A DNA stretch of 64,000 nucleotides from Achromobacter deleyi (GTDB taxonomy: Bacteria; Pseudomonadota; Gammaproteobacteria; Burkholderiales; Burkholderiaceae_B), in NCBI RefSeq assembly GCF_016127315.1, contig NZ_CP065997.1, forward strand, positions 1,240,001 to 1,304,000, read 5' to 3'. Position numbers and translations under genes: made by a program. This document shows positions 16,968 to 23,268 of this stretch, in pieces. A model generated the notes under the pieces. It worked only from the letters and a program-made list of their open reading frames with translations. It was not told where the DNA came from and did not search any database. Every line of letters begins with the position of its first letter. The stretch's first letter is position 1.

Positions 16968-18500
16968 TCAATGCCAGATCAGCACGGCGCAGATCGTCGA
17001 CACGAACAGCGCCAGCAGCACGGGCAGCAGCAGCGCCCGCACCAGCGACAGCACGTGGACCCGGGCAAACCCCGCCACCGCGATCAAGGAGGACCAGGCG
17101 ATCAGCGTGCCGCCGCCCGTCCACACCGCGCCCATCTGACCCACCGCCGCCAGCGTGGCCGGATCCACCCCCACCACCGGTCCCAGCGCGCCCGACAGCG
17201 TGCCGGTCAACGGCAGGCCGGCGAAACCCGAGCCGTCGATGCCGGTGATCATTCCCACCAGCAGCACGCCGAACGCCACCAGGAAATGGTTCTCGGGAAT
17301 CAGGTGCTGACCCGCCGAGATCACTTCGAACAGCAGCCCGGGGGCCTGCGCCTGCGGCATGCCCAGGATCTGCGCGGCGGTCTCGTTGGCGCCGATGAAG
17401 AAGAAGCCGGCGATCGGCAGCACCGAGCCCATCGCCTTGAAGGCGAACACGAAGCCATCGGTGACGTGCTCGGGGCAGACGTCCAGCATCTTGCGCGGCC
17501 CTTCGGCGGCCAGCGTCACCAGCATCATCACCACGAACGCCACGCCGCCCACCAGCGCCGCCGCGTCGCCGCCGCGCAGCGCCGGCAACGACGGGAACAG
17601 CCGCGGCAGCACCATCACCGCGATCACGCCCAGGAAGGCCAGCGGCGTCACCACCGCGAACACGCGCGACCAGCGCACCCGGCGCCGTTCCTCGTCGTCC
17701 AGCCCGGGGCCGCGCGGCAGCGCCGGGTTGGCGCCCATGGTGCCGCGCGCCAGCTCGGCCTTGTCGAACGAGCCGGAATGCTCGATCTCGGCCAGGCTGC
17801 CGTCCTGGGCGCGCGCCTGCCAGGCCGACAACAGGCCCGCATTGGCGGGCACGATGTGCTTGCGGATCAACAGGTAGGCGACGGTCAGCGCCACCGCGCC
17901 GGTGATCAGCGACAGCACCAGCGCGCGGTCGGCCACCACCGCGGCGCTGACCGCGGCGCCGGCGGCCTTGGCGCTGATGCCGGGCGCCACGCCGATCACG
18001 TAGTCGGACGACAGCGCCATGCCCTGCCCGGCGATGGCGATGGCCATGGCGCCCGCCAGCGGCGGCAGCCCGGCCGCGATGGCCGCCGGCAGCAGGATCG
18101 CGGACACCAGCGGCACCGCCGGCGTCGGCCAGAAGAACAGCGAGATCACATAGGTACAGAGGGCGATGATGACGAACGACGAATGGCCGCCGCGCATCAC
18201 CCGCCGGAACGGCTGCACCATGCGCACGTCCGCCTGCAGCGTCTTGAGCGCGTTGAGCAGGGCGGTCATGAAAGTGATGACCAGGAAAATGTTGAAAAGC
18301 TCTTTGGCGGCCACGAAGCTGGCCGAGAAGATGCCGATCAGCGCGCTGATCGGGTTGCCGGTGATGGCCAGCACCACCAGAAAGGTGCCAATGACCGACG
18401 GCACCACCACGTTGGCCCGCAGGATCATCGTCAGGATGATGGCGGCGACGCTGACCAGGTACATCCAGTGAGCGGCGTTGAGGACGACGTCCGATTGCAT
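16968..18500 (-). CDS. Multispan membrane transporter, ion-transporter-superfamily-like
   Basis: 510-aa integral membrane protein with about 12 hydrophobic segments and a charged cytoplasmic loop in the middle (residues about 235-285). Re-entrant-like segments such as GITGIDGSGFAGLPLTGTLS-type glycine-rich stretches and QMGAVWTGGGTLIAWSS resemble carboxylate carriers of the GntP/DcuC/CitM ion-transporter superfamily. Not recognised as a specific family. The ATG at 18500 has a ribosome-binding site (AAGGGG). It is transcribed leftward towards the ALDH operon and is divergent from the TauE-like gene. It is a good candidate for import of the substrate of this locus (inference). Confidence 0.75.
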   Translation of the reverse strand: MQSDVVLNAAHWMYLVSVAAIILTMILRANVVVPSVIGTFLVVLAITGNPISALIGIFSASFVAAKELFNIFLVITFMTALLNALKTLQADVRMVQPFRRVMRGGHSSFVIIALCTYVISLFFWPTPAVPLVSAILLPAAIAAGLPPLAGAMAIAIAGQGMALSSDYVIGVAPGISAKAAGAAVSAAVVADRALVLSLITGAVALTVAYLLIRKHIVPANAGLLSAWQARAQDGSLAEIEHSGSFDKAELARGTMGANPALPRGPGLDDEERRRVRWSRVFAVVTPLAFLGVIAVMVLPRLFPSLPALRGGDAAALVGGVAFVVMMLVTLAAEGPRKMLDVCPEHVTDGFVFAFKAMGSVLPIAGFFFIGANETAAQILGMPQAQAPGLLFEVISAGQHLIPENHFLVAFGVLLVGMITGIDGSGFAGLPLTGTLSGALGPVVGVDPATLAAVGQMGAVWTGGGTLIAWSSLIAVAGFARVHVLSLVRALLLPVLLALFVSTICAVLIWH

Positions 18501-18542
18501 GCGCTATTCCCCTTGTGACGTGGCTGTTGAGTCGCCACTTCG

Positions 18543-18548
18543 GTATAC
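18543..18548. promoter_or_regulatory. GTATAC motif upstream of the transporter gene
   Basis: GGTATACTATA lies 43 bases upstream of the transporter start, in an AT-rich 223-base divergent region. It shares the GTATAC core, and on the minus strand GTATACCG, with the site at 22263. Probably part of the same local control circuit. Confidence 0.5.
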
Positions 18549-18700
18549 TATATTTCGTTTGAAGCCATACCAACCGAAATATGCGGTGCCTAGGGAAACC
18601 GATAATTCTGAAATTTCCATGAATATTCGAGGAAAATCAGTGCATTAAGTTGGCGCACAAGCCCAATCTTGGTGCATCGCCGGTTTTCAATCAGACTACC

Positions 18701-18706
18701 GTATAC
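18701..18706. promoter_or_regulatory. GTATAC motif upstream of the TauE-like gene
   Basis: CTACCGTATACATAAA ends about 12 bases before the TauE-like ATG at 18724. Its reverse complement (GTATACGGTAG) parallels GTATACCGTCTACC at the oxidase promoter. Its position suggests overlap with the -10 region and the transcription start. Confidence 0.5.
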
Positions 18707-18723
18707 ATAAAGAGTGATCTGGC

Positions 18724-19461
18724 ATGCCCTTTGCCCTTCCCGATCTCTGGCATTACGCCGCCATGGCCGCGGTCGTCTTCGGCGCCGCGCTGGCGCAGGG
18801 CGTGGGCGGCATCGGCTTCGCCATGTTCGCCGCGCCGGTGGCGGCGCTGTGCTTCCCGCAGCTCGCCCCCGGCCCGCTGCTGACGCTGGGCGGTTTCATC
18901 TCGCTGCTGACCGCGCTGCGCGAACGCGCCGCGATCGACTGGCCGGCGGTCGGCTACGCGCTGACCGGACGCGCCGCCGGCACGCTGATCGCCATCTATG
19001 CCATGGCGCGCTTCGCGCCGCAGGCGCTGGGCCTGCTGTTCGCCGCCATGATCCTGGCGGCGGTCGCCCTCAGCGCCGCCGGCCTGCGCTTTGCCGCCAC
19101 CCCGGGCCGGGTCTCGGGCGCTGGCGTGGCCTCGGGCATCATGGGCACCATGACCTCGGTCGGCGCCCCGCCGATCGCCCTGGTGCTGCAGCACGCCGAG
19201 CCGCCGCGGCTGCGCGCCACGCTGGGCATGGTGCTGTTCCTGGGGTCGATCTTCTCGCTGGCGATGCTGGCGCTGGCCGACCGCTACACCGGTTACCACG
19301 CCGCGCTGGCGCTCAGCCTGGCGCCGTTCCTGCTGGCCGGCTTCGCCGTTTCCGGCCGGCTGCGCTCGCGGCTGCCGCCGCGCGCGGTGCGCGCCGTGCT
19401 GCTGGGCGCCTGCGCCATCGGCGCGCTCGGGGTGATCGCCAAGGCCCTGTGGCTCGGCTGA
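18724..19461 (+). CDS. Sulfite exporter TauE/SafE-family (TSUP) membrane protein
   Basis: 245-aa inner-membrane protein with about seven to eight hydrophobic segments. It belongs to the TSUP family (former DUF81), whose members export sulfite, sulfoacetate or other small organic anions. Family markers are the N-terminal AAMAAVVFGAALAQGVGGIG and the second-half repeat SGIMGTMTSVGAPPIALVLQ. The start ATG at 18724 follows a GTATAC promoter motif. The GntR regulator gene follows in the same direction after about 75 bases and has its own motif. In sulfonate degradation loci TauE-like proteins often remove released sulfite, which fits the sulfite dehydrogenase genes at 23.3-24.8 kb; the actual cargo is not proven. 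Confidence 0.85.
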   Translation: MPFALPDLWHYAAMAAVVFGAALAQGVGGIGFAMFAAPVAALCFPQLAPGPLLTLGGFISLLTALRERAAIDWPAVGYALTGRAAGTLIAIYAMARFAPQALGLLFAAMILAAVALSAAGLRFAATPGRVSGAGVASGIMGTMTSVGAPPIALVLQHAEPPRLRATLGMVLFLGSIFSLAMLALADRYTGYHAALALSLAPFLLAGFAVSGRLRSRLPPRAVRAVLLGACAIGALGVIAKALWLG

Positions 19462-19497
19462 CGCCGCCCGCCGATGCCGTCGTCGCCCCGCCCGGTA

Positions 19498-19515
19498 ATA
19501 CAATGAAGACTGTAT
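19498..19515. promoter_or_regulatory. Candidate autoregulatory operator of the GntR gene
   Basis: ATACA (19498-19502) and TGTAT (19511-19515) form a dyad with an 8-base spacer, just before the regulator gene. The sequence TACAATGAAGAC (19499-19510) closely repeats TACAATGAATAC at 22390-22401 and its first part matches the minus strand of the motifs at 16913 and 22255. TACAAT would be a good -10 box. Confidence 0.55.
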
Positions 19516-19538
19516 CCATTCCGCCAGACCTGCTCGCC

Positions 19539-20255
19539 ATGACCACTTCGCCCGTCAGCTCGCAAGCCGTAGACACGCAGCAATCTGCTCCGCTGAAGAT
19601 CGGCGAGCAGCATCCGCAGTTGTTCGCGGTCATCCGCGACAAGCTGCGCGAGCGCATCCTCAGCGGCGAATTCACGCCCGGCGACCGCCTGGTCGAAGGC
19701 CGCCTGTCCGAGGAAATGGGCGTGTCGCGCATCCCGGTGCGCGAAGCCCTGCGGGCGCTGGCGGCCGAAGGACTGGTCACCATCGAGCCGCGCCGCGGCG
19801 CGTCGGTGTCGGTACTGTCGGACGCGGTGGCCTACGACATGGTGGAAGTGCGCGCCACGCTGGAAGGCCTGAACGCCAAGTTGGCCGCGCAGCGCCGCGA
19901 CGACAAGACTGTCGAACGCCTGCAGGCCTTCCTGCGCGAAGGCACCGAGGCCGCGCGCGGCGAACGGCTCGACAAGTTCCTGGCGCTGAATTCGCAGTTC
20001 CACGAAATGCTGGCCACCATCGGCGGCAACGTGGTGCTGACCGACCTGATGCGCTCGCTGCGCGACCGCACGGCGCTGCTGTTCGCCCCCAGCAACATGC
20101 ATCGCGCCAAGCAGAACTGGGACGAGCACTCGCAGATCCTGAATGCCGTCATCGCCGGCAACGGCGACCTGGCCGCGCTGCTGGCCAGCCAGCACGTGCA
20201 TAACGCCGCCAAGGCCTACACAGAAACGCGCCAGGCGCACTCCTCGGCCGCCTGA
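19539..20255 (+). CDS. GntR-family transcriptional regulator, FadR/FCD subgroup
   Basis: 238-aa DNA-binding regulator. The winged helix-turn-helix (about residues 30-95) has the GntR signature SGEFTPGDRLVEGRLSEEMG followed by SRIPVREALRALAAEG. The C-terminal FCD helical domain contains the metal/ligand histidines in the segments FHEML and HSQILNAV. FCD regulators usually repress catabolic operons and respond to an organic acid. The ATG at 19539 is preferred because the in-frame ATG at 19503 sits within a TACAAT box that matches -10 elements of the neighbouring promoters; the longer form would add 12 residues. It is probably the local regulator of the oxygenase, dehydrogenase and transporter genes (inference from the shared motif). 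Confidence 0.85.
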   Translation: MTTSPVSSQAVDTQQSAPLKIGEQHPQLFAVIRDKLRERILSGEFTPGDRLVEGRLSEEMGVSRIPVREALRALAAEGLVTIEPRRGASVSVLSDAVAYDMVEVRATLEGLNAKLAAQRRDDKTVERLQAFLREGTEAARGERLDKFLALNSQFHEMLATIGGNVVLTDLMRSLRDRTALLFAPSNMHRAKQNWDEHSQILNAVIAGNGDLAALLASQHVHNAAKAYTETRQAHSSAA

Positions 20256-20271
20256 GCGCAGGCCGTTACGG

Positions 20272-20299
20272 GCTGACCGTTGGCGCTGGAGCGGTCAGC
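20272..20299. terminator. Hairpin between convergent gntR and ferredoxin genes
   Basis: GCTGACCG (20272-20279) pairs with CGGTCAGC (20292-20299) across a 12-base loop, lying between two convergent genes. No T-run follows, so intrinsic termination is uncertain. Confidence 0.5.
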
Positions 20300-20308
20300 G
20301 CGCGGGCG

Positions 20309-20659
20309 TCATGGCGCGGCGGGCGCCGCTTGCGCCGCCGTGTCCGTCACCACGCCCTTGCCGTCGCGCACCTCCCACGACACGGCCACGTCGCCCAGCA
20401 CGAAGGTCTGGCAGGCCATGCGGTAGCCGGCCTCGAAGTCCTCGGGCCGCAGGTGCTTGCGTTCCTTGGGCTTGATGGCGTCGGTGTTCTCGATGCCCTG
20501 CTCGATGCGGCACTTGCAGGTGCCGCACAGGCCGCCGCCGCACTTGAACGGAATGCCACCCTTTTCCTTCAGCGACACCCGCAGCAGATTGCTGTTTTCC
20601 GGGGCCTGCGCCACCTTGCCGCCATTCGATAGAAACGTGATCTTGACCATGCTGCTCAT
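20309..20659 (-). CDS. Plant-type [2Fe-2S] ferredoxin, copy 1
   Basis: 116-aa soluble ferredoxin. Cluster cysteines C40, C45, C48 and C83 follow the plant/chloroplast pattern C-x4-C-x2-C-x(n)-C, in the context FKCGGGLCGTCKC and YRMACQ. Its ATG at 20659 overlaps the stop of the 113-aa protein gene (ATGA), so the two are translationally coupled. It is the last gene of the leftward run oxidase - ferredoxin 2 - 113-aa protein - ferredoxin 1. It probably donates electrons to the diiron oxidase (inference). Confidence 0.9.
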   Translation of the reverse strand: MSSMVKITFLSNGGKVAQAPENSNLLRVSLKEKGGIPFKCGGGLCGTCKCRIEQGIENTDAIKPKERKHLRPEDFEAGYRMACQTFVLGDVAVSWEVRDGKGVVTDTAAQAAPAAP

Positions 20660-20997
20660 TGCTCCGCGGCGACGCGGTCGGGATGCCGCGTCAGGGTGGT
20701 ATCGATACTGCCGAACCGGGTCAGGTGGACCAGCTCCTGGCGCGCGGCTTCCAGCGACGCGAAGGCCTCCAGGAACTTGGACGGCACCCGGTTCACCACA
20801 TAGGGCGGCGTTTCCTCGGTCACGACCAGCCGGCTCGGGCCGCGCAGCCGCGCGATGCTGAAGACCGCGCGCAGCCGGCCGTCGCAGGCGTAGTCGTAGG
20901 TCTCGACGATCTCGGCCAGCGCGTCCGCCTCGGTGCGGTACACGCCGGGCTTGGACGTCAGGATCACGAACACGGGGTCATTCGCGTCGCGGGTCAT
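20656..20997 (-). CDS. Unknown 113-aa protein between two ferredoxins
   Basis: Small soluble protein of unrecognised family. It has no signal peptide, membrane segment or cysteine cluster; the single cysteine is in ETYDYACDGRL. Alternating strand/helix character (VFVILTSKPGVYRTEAD, then RAVFSIARLRGPSRLVVTEE) suggests a compact alpha/beta fold. The start at 20997 is supported by AAAGGA upstream; a longer frame to 21090 has no such site. It is coupled to ferredoxin 1 by a 4-base overlap and lies 70 bases after ferredoxin 2. Its place suggests an accessory or coupling subunit of the oxygenase, comparable in size to effector proteins of other diiron systems, but no homology to those is visible. 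Confidence 0.72.
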   Translation of the reverse strand: MTRDANDPVFVILTSKPGVYRTEADALAEIVETYDYACDGRLRAVFSIARLRGPSRLVVTEETPPYVVNRVPSKFLEAFASLEAARQELVHLTRFGSIDTTLTRHPDRVAAEQ

Positions 20998-21067
20998 GCG
21001 CGGTTCCTTTGCAGATTGCGTTCGGGAAAAATCGGGGTTGCCTCGGCGTTGCCGATCGTGAAAGCGC

Positions 21068-21406
21068 CTAGCGCTGCTCGGCGGCGGCAACGGCCTCGCG
21101 CGGCGCCGCCGCCTCGACGTCCTGCGCCAGTTCGATGTCGTGGTCGAGCCATAGCTGGCAGGCCAGCCGGTAGCCCGCGTCGATGCGCTCGCCCAGCTGC
21201 TTCTTTTCCTTCCAGTTCACGGGCGGCAGGTGTTCCGCTCCCGCCAGCACGCGGCAGGCGCACTTGGCGCACTTGCCCATGCCGCATTCGTAGCGCAGGT
21301 GCGGAAAGGGAAACTGCCGGATGCCGGCGCGCACCACCAGGTTGGCGTTGTCCGGCACCATCCCGGTATGGGTCTGGCCGTCTTTGTGGAATACGACGGT
21401 AGGCAT
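21068..21406 (-). CDS. Plant-type [2Fe-2S] ferredoxin, copy 2
   Basis: 112-aa soluble ferredoxin with cluster cysteines C41, C46, C49 and C83, in the context YECGMGKCAKCAC and YRLACQLW. The two ferredoxins are clearly distinct in sequence, so this is not a recent duplication; they may have different potentials or partners. It starts 64 bases after the diiron oxidase stop and is followed by the 113-aa protein. The middle insertion PPVNWKEKKQLGERID parallels KPKERKHLRPEDFE in ferredoxin 1, which suggests that both belong to the same subgroup. Confidence 0.9.
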   Translation of the reverse strand: MPTVVFHKDGQTHTGMVPDNANLVVRAGIRQFPFPHLRYECGMGKCAKCACRVLAGAEHLPPVNWKEKKQLGERIDAGYRLACQLWLDHDIELAQDVEAAAPREAVAAAEQR

Positions 21407-21470
21407 GGATCAGGGTTCCGGTTGCGCCCGCCGCCGCCGCCCGGGCGGGCGGCGATGGCGGGCAGGAAGC

Positions 21471-22202
21471 TCAGGCCGCCAGGCCCAGTTCGGGCAGGGC
21501 GATTTCCTGCTGCACGTAGTCGGTGTAGAGCGCGGTGGTGTACAGCAGCCGCATCTGCGCGCCGATCTCGCAGATCTTCAGGCAACGCTGCTGCAGTTCC
21601 ACCGTGTTGGCATGCTCCAGCACGATCTGGTAGCCGCGCTCGCCATGGATCTCGTCGGACACGATGTGCAGGTCGAAGAATTCGACCTCCTCGTCGGTGA
21701 AGCCGTACTTCTCGCGCAGCGTCGGCGTCTGCTTGCGGTAGATCGACGGCACCTGCGATTCCAGGCCCACCACCAGGCCGGCCACGGCCACGATCGGGTC
21801 TTCGCGCATCGCCACCGCGTAGCACCAGCTTTGCAGCGCCCGCGTGGTGGGCGACATGTTGTCCGGATTGGTGACCCGTGCGCGGGTGGTGCCGCAGGCC
21901 TCGGCGAAGCGGATCAGCAGGTCGGTATGGCGGTCGCCGCCGATTTCCTCTTCGTACATGTTGGCCAGCAGGAAATCCTTGGCCTCGGTGTAGGTATCGG
22001 GCGTGCGGGCGTACAGGTAACCCAGGTAGTCGGCGAACGGGCCGACGTAGTGGTAGTGGTTCTCGGCCCAGCGCGACAGGTGCTCGCGGCTGAGCTTGCC
22101 TTCGGCCCAGGCGATCGAAAACGGCGAGGCGTTGGCGCTCTTGCCCTTGATTGCGTTTTCCAACGCGGTACGGAATTCATCTCGGTTCATCAGTTCAGCC
22201 AT
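21471..22202 (-). CDS. Haem-oxygenase-like diiron oxidase (HDO/TenA-PqqC fold)
   Basis: 243-aa all-helical protein of the PqqC/TenA fold. Six potential iron ligands are present with the spacing known for HDO proteins: E85 and H92 (EEEIGGDRH), E148 (VGLESQ), and H179, D183 and H186 (HIVSDEIH). This matches the set recalled for Chlamydia CADD (Glu81, His88, Glu142, His174, Asp178, His181) and the H-x3-D-x2-H motif of SznF. HDO enzymes use O2 for N-oxygenation, desaturation or C-C cleavage. It is not a TenA thiaminase, since that metal-free enzyme lacks this set. It is first in an operon with two ferredoxins and a 113-aa protein. The ATG at 22202 has GGAG upstream. The substrate is unknown. Confidence 0.85.
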   Translation of the reverse strand: MAELMNRDEFRTALENAIKGKSANASPFSIAWAEGKLSREHLSRWAENHYHYVGPFADYLGYLYARTPDTYTEAKDFLLANMYEEEIGGDRHTDLLIRFAEACGTTRARVTNPDNMSPTTRALQSWCYAVAMREDPIVAVAGLVVGLESQVPSIYRKQTPTLREKYGFTDEEVEFFDLHIVSDEIHGERGYQIVLEHANTVELQQRCLKICEIGAQMRLLYTTALYTDYVQQEIALPELGLAA

Positions 22203-22254
22203 GACGCGCTCCAGGTCTGGTGAGGGAGGGGCGGCCGAAGTCTTCGACCGATGA

Positions 22255-22268
22255 TGAACATTGTATAC
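22255..22268. promoter_or_regulatory. Shared promoter/operator motif upstream of the diiron oxidase operon
   Basis: TGAACATTGTATAC, identical over 14 bases to 16913-16926, lies 53 bases upstream of the oxidase start. On the minus strand it reads GTATACAATG, a -10-like box facing the operon. The palindrome AGGGACGGTCCCT at 22320-22332 lies further upstream and could be a second site. Confidence 0.6.
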
Positions 22269-22365
22269 CGTCTACCATTTTGATCGACTAGGGTATTCCC
22301 GCTGCGATTCGTTCATAAAAGGGACGGTCCCTCTGATATCAAGGACTTGGCGCGGGCAACCGGGG

Positions 22366-22395
22366 TTGGCGGCATGGGCGGCCGACTGGTACAAT
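22366..22395 (+). promoter_or_regulatory. Candidate sigma-70 promoter with the shared TACAATGAA motif
   Basis: TTGGCG (22366-22371), an 18-base spacer, then TACAAT (22390-22395). The sequence TACAATGAATAC continues over the expected start point and is almost the same as the element at the gntR gene. It faces the small open frame starting at 22427. Confidence 0.55.
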
Positions 22396-22426
22396 GAATA
22401 CACTTTCAATGCAATACGGAAATACC

Positions 22427-22636
22427 ATGACCACCCGCCATCCCCTGGGAGACGCCCCCATCGGCCAGCAGCTGCTGGCCCACTACGCCGGCCGCGATGC
22501 CGTGCGCCATGCCACGCCCTTGTTCCCCTCGTCGTGGTCGGAATGCCTGGCGCCGTTCCGCAACGCCCGGCTGCGGCCGCAAGCCGCGCCGTCGGTCCAG
22601 GCCGACGAGCGGACGCCGGCCATCCAGGTCGGCTGA
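22427..22636 (+). CDS. Small hypothetical protein (69 aa) divergent from the diiron oxidase
   Basis: Open frame with a plausible promoter 32 bases upstream. The protein starts MTTRHPLGDAPIGQQLLAHY and has no recognised domain, signal peptide or membrane helix. The ATG at 22427 is preferred to that at 22394, which falls inside the predicted -10 box. There is no clear ribosome-binding site. The promoter carries the same motif as the HDO locus, so if the gene is real it is probably co-regulated. It could also be a non-coding transcript. Confidence 0.4.
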   Translation: MTTRHPLGDAPIGQQLLAHYAGRDAVRHATPLFPSSWSECLAPFRNARLRPQAAPSVQADERTPAIQVG

Positions 22637-22708
22637 CGCCCGCCAGTCCATCACGACGGGCGCGATCCATCCGGGGCGCATTGCGCGCGCCCGGCCGGCC
22701 CCGATGGC

Positions 22709-23125
22709 CTAGGCCCCGGCGGCCCGGGAGCCGATCGATTGACGGCCCGACTGCCACCGGCGCCGCACCCCGGCCAGCAGCAGCACCAGGAAGAATCCCA
22801 GCGTGTAGGCCAGCACGTCCCACCAGTCCGGCACGCTGCCCAGCAGGATGCGCAGCACCGGCTGCTCCAGGCGCCAGCCGAACAGCCGCGCCAGGTACTG
22901 GCCGAACTCGACCGCGTAGCCGGTCAGCAGCGCCGCGACCGCCAGCGGCAGCACGCCGGCGCGGATGAAGCTGCGATACACCAGATAGGCCCAGCCCACC
23001 GCCACCACGTCGCCCACGAACCCGCGCAACAGCGGGTAGGGCTTGCCCAGGGTGGCGATCAGCACCTCCACGACGGTCACGGCAAGCAGGGCGACGAATG
23101 CCGGTGGGTTGAAGGTCAGTCGCAT
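22709..23125 (-). CDS. DUF2809 family membrane protein
   Basis: 138-aa integral membrane protein with four hydrophobic segments. The C-terminal motif SVPDWWDVLAYTLGFFLVLL and the central GYAVEFGQYL are characteristic of DUF2809, a small uncharacterised family. The ATG at 23125 begins a natural first helix; an upstream extension to 23278 overlaps the promoter of the divergent sulfite dehydrogenase and is rejected. It is convergent with the small frame ending at 22636. No function is known. Confidence 0.75.
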   Translation of the reverse strand: MRLTFNPPAFVALLAVTVVEVLIATLGKPYPLLRGFVGDVVAVGWAYLVYRSFIRAGVLPLAVAALLTGYAVEFGQYLARLFGWRLEQPVLRILLGSVPDWWDVLAYTLGFFLVLLLAGVRRRWQSGRQSIGSRAAGA

Positions 23126-23268
23126 CGGGAGGTCAGGCGCCCAGGGCGCCGAAAACGCGGTTATTGGAACGGCTGACGCAACTGTTAACGCATTTGTCAG
23201 GCCGGCGGGCGTAGCCTGATTCGGCCCCGCCGCAGGCGAGGGTACTAGAAAAACACAAGGAGACATGC

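Noticed and set aside
15784..18573. Open frame of 929 codons on the - strand
   Set aside because: Frame-shifted shadow of the transporter and aldehyde dehydrogenase genes, low complexity and without domain features.
21471..22202. TenA thiaminase or PqqC annotation of the helical protein
   Set aside because: The six iron-ligand residues fit HDO enzymes; there are no thiamine or PQQ genes nearby.
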